NCBI GenBank assembly: GCA_021826525.1
Contig: JAKAZU010000057.1
Span: forward strand, 1-5,218
Length of the DNA: 5,218 nucleotides
Direction: 5' to 3'
Origin: Thermoplasmata archaeon
GTDB lineage: Archaea > Thermoplasmatota > Thermoplasmata > UBA184
In this document: one piece after another, positions 5,014 through 5,218 of the stretch
Numbering within the stretch: the first letter of the stretch is position 1
How the letters are laid out: the number at the start of each line of letters is the position of its first letter
Translations under genes and position numbers: made by a program
Notes under the pieces: generated by a model
Told to the model about the DNA's origin: nothing
Seen by the model: only the letters and a program-made list of their open reading frames with translations
Database searches by the model: none

Positions 5014-5218
5014 ATGGGTGAATCGGGCCGAACCGTGTCGGACGCGCCGAAGATTGAGCTCGTCGAGCTTCCCGTGGGAGCCCGCGAGGTTGCCGTTCCC
5101 GTCCTGATCGACTCGTTCGTCGGGATCTATCGCTGGCACGCGAAGCGGACCCTCCGCGACGTCCTCTGGGTGCGCGGAGCTCGACTGGGGGGGAGATCGT
5201 GGGGGTATCGCTGCTCGA
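5014..5218 (+). CDS. Probable GNAT-family acetyltransferase, 5' part, possible frameshift
   Basis: The frame opens 24 bases after the ribA stop and runs 68 codons to the window edge. The visible part (I-E-L-V-E-L-P-V-G-A-R-E at 14-25, then P-V-L-I-D-S-F-V-G-I-Y-R-W-H-A-K-R-T-L-R-D-V at 29-50) resembles the first strand and helices of GNAT N-acetyltransferases, but no acetyl-CoA motif is inside the window, so the family call is tentative. After residue 60 the frame reads R-S-W-G-Y-R-C-S, which is unlike a GNAT strand, while one added base gives E-I-V-G-V-S-L-L, which fits the expected third strand well. The switch falls at a run of seven G. The start may be ATG 5014, which has no ribosome site, or GTG 5035, with GGTGA at 5017-5021 upstream. 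It is probably co-transcribed with ribA. The acceptor substrate cannot be guessed. Confidence 0.5.
   Translation, partial: MGESGRTVSDAPKIELVELPVGAREVAVPVLIDSFVGIYRWHAKRTLRDVLWVRGARLGGRSWGYRCS

Noticed and set aside
4147..5139. A 330-codon open frame on the minus strand antisense to ribA
   Set aside because: It mirrors a fully conserved RibA on the plus strand, starts inside the next gene and runs into the tRNA. Its sequence has no recognisable domain; long antisense frames are expected in GC-rich coding DNA.

Overview
The window reads as chromosomal DNA of a GC-rich archaeon. The evidence is a LysW-type lysine biosynthesis cluster, AT-rich TATA boxes in otherwise GC-rich DNA, a GTG start lying where a leaderless transcript would begin, Shine-Dalgarno sites of the GGTGATC type, and an archaeal-style tRNA-Lys without an encoded CCA. 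A high-GC member of the Thermoplasmatota is my best guess, but this is inference from general features and not a phylogenetic result.

Layout. Positions 1-2382 hold the end of a tightly packed + strand operon: the 3' end of lysZ (stop 168), lysJ (165-1322) and lysK (1315-2382), each overlapping the next by 4-8 bases. These enzymes carry out phosphorylation, transamination and final release in the pathway where intermediates are attached to the carrier protein LysW. LysW, LysX and LysY are not in the window. In several archaea the same enzymes also make ornithine for arginine, so the product may be lysine, ornithine or both. A pirin-family bicupin gene lies on the - strand (2351-3235) and converges on lysK with a 32-base overlap of the two coding 3' ends.

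Positions 3236-3474 are a divergent promoter region between pirin and a PadR-type regulator (3475-4023, +). Each side has its own TATA box, and between them lies a cluster of GTTCG/CGAAC half-sites, mostly 11 bases apart, that could be operators. PadR is followed by tRNA-Lys (anticodon CTT, 4100-4173). Only 12 bases after the tRNA begins the longest reading frame for a complete bacterial-type GTP cyclohydrolase II, RibA (4186-4989, +), the first step of riboflavin synthesis. The window ends in the start of a probable GNAT acetyltransferase (5014-5218), whose reading frame appears to break at a run of seven G residues.

No mobile element, CRISPR array or phage-like gene was seen. The region is mostly housekeeping and I do not see a clear new system. 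The points most worth checking are the divergent operator cluster, the suspected frameshift at 5187-5193, the N-terminal extension of RibA, and the tRNA-ribA junction.
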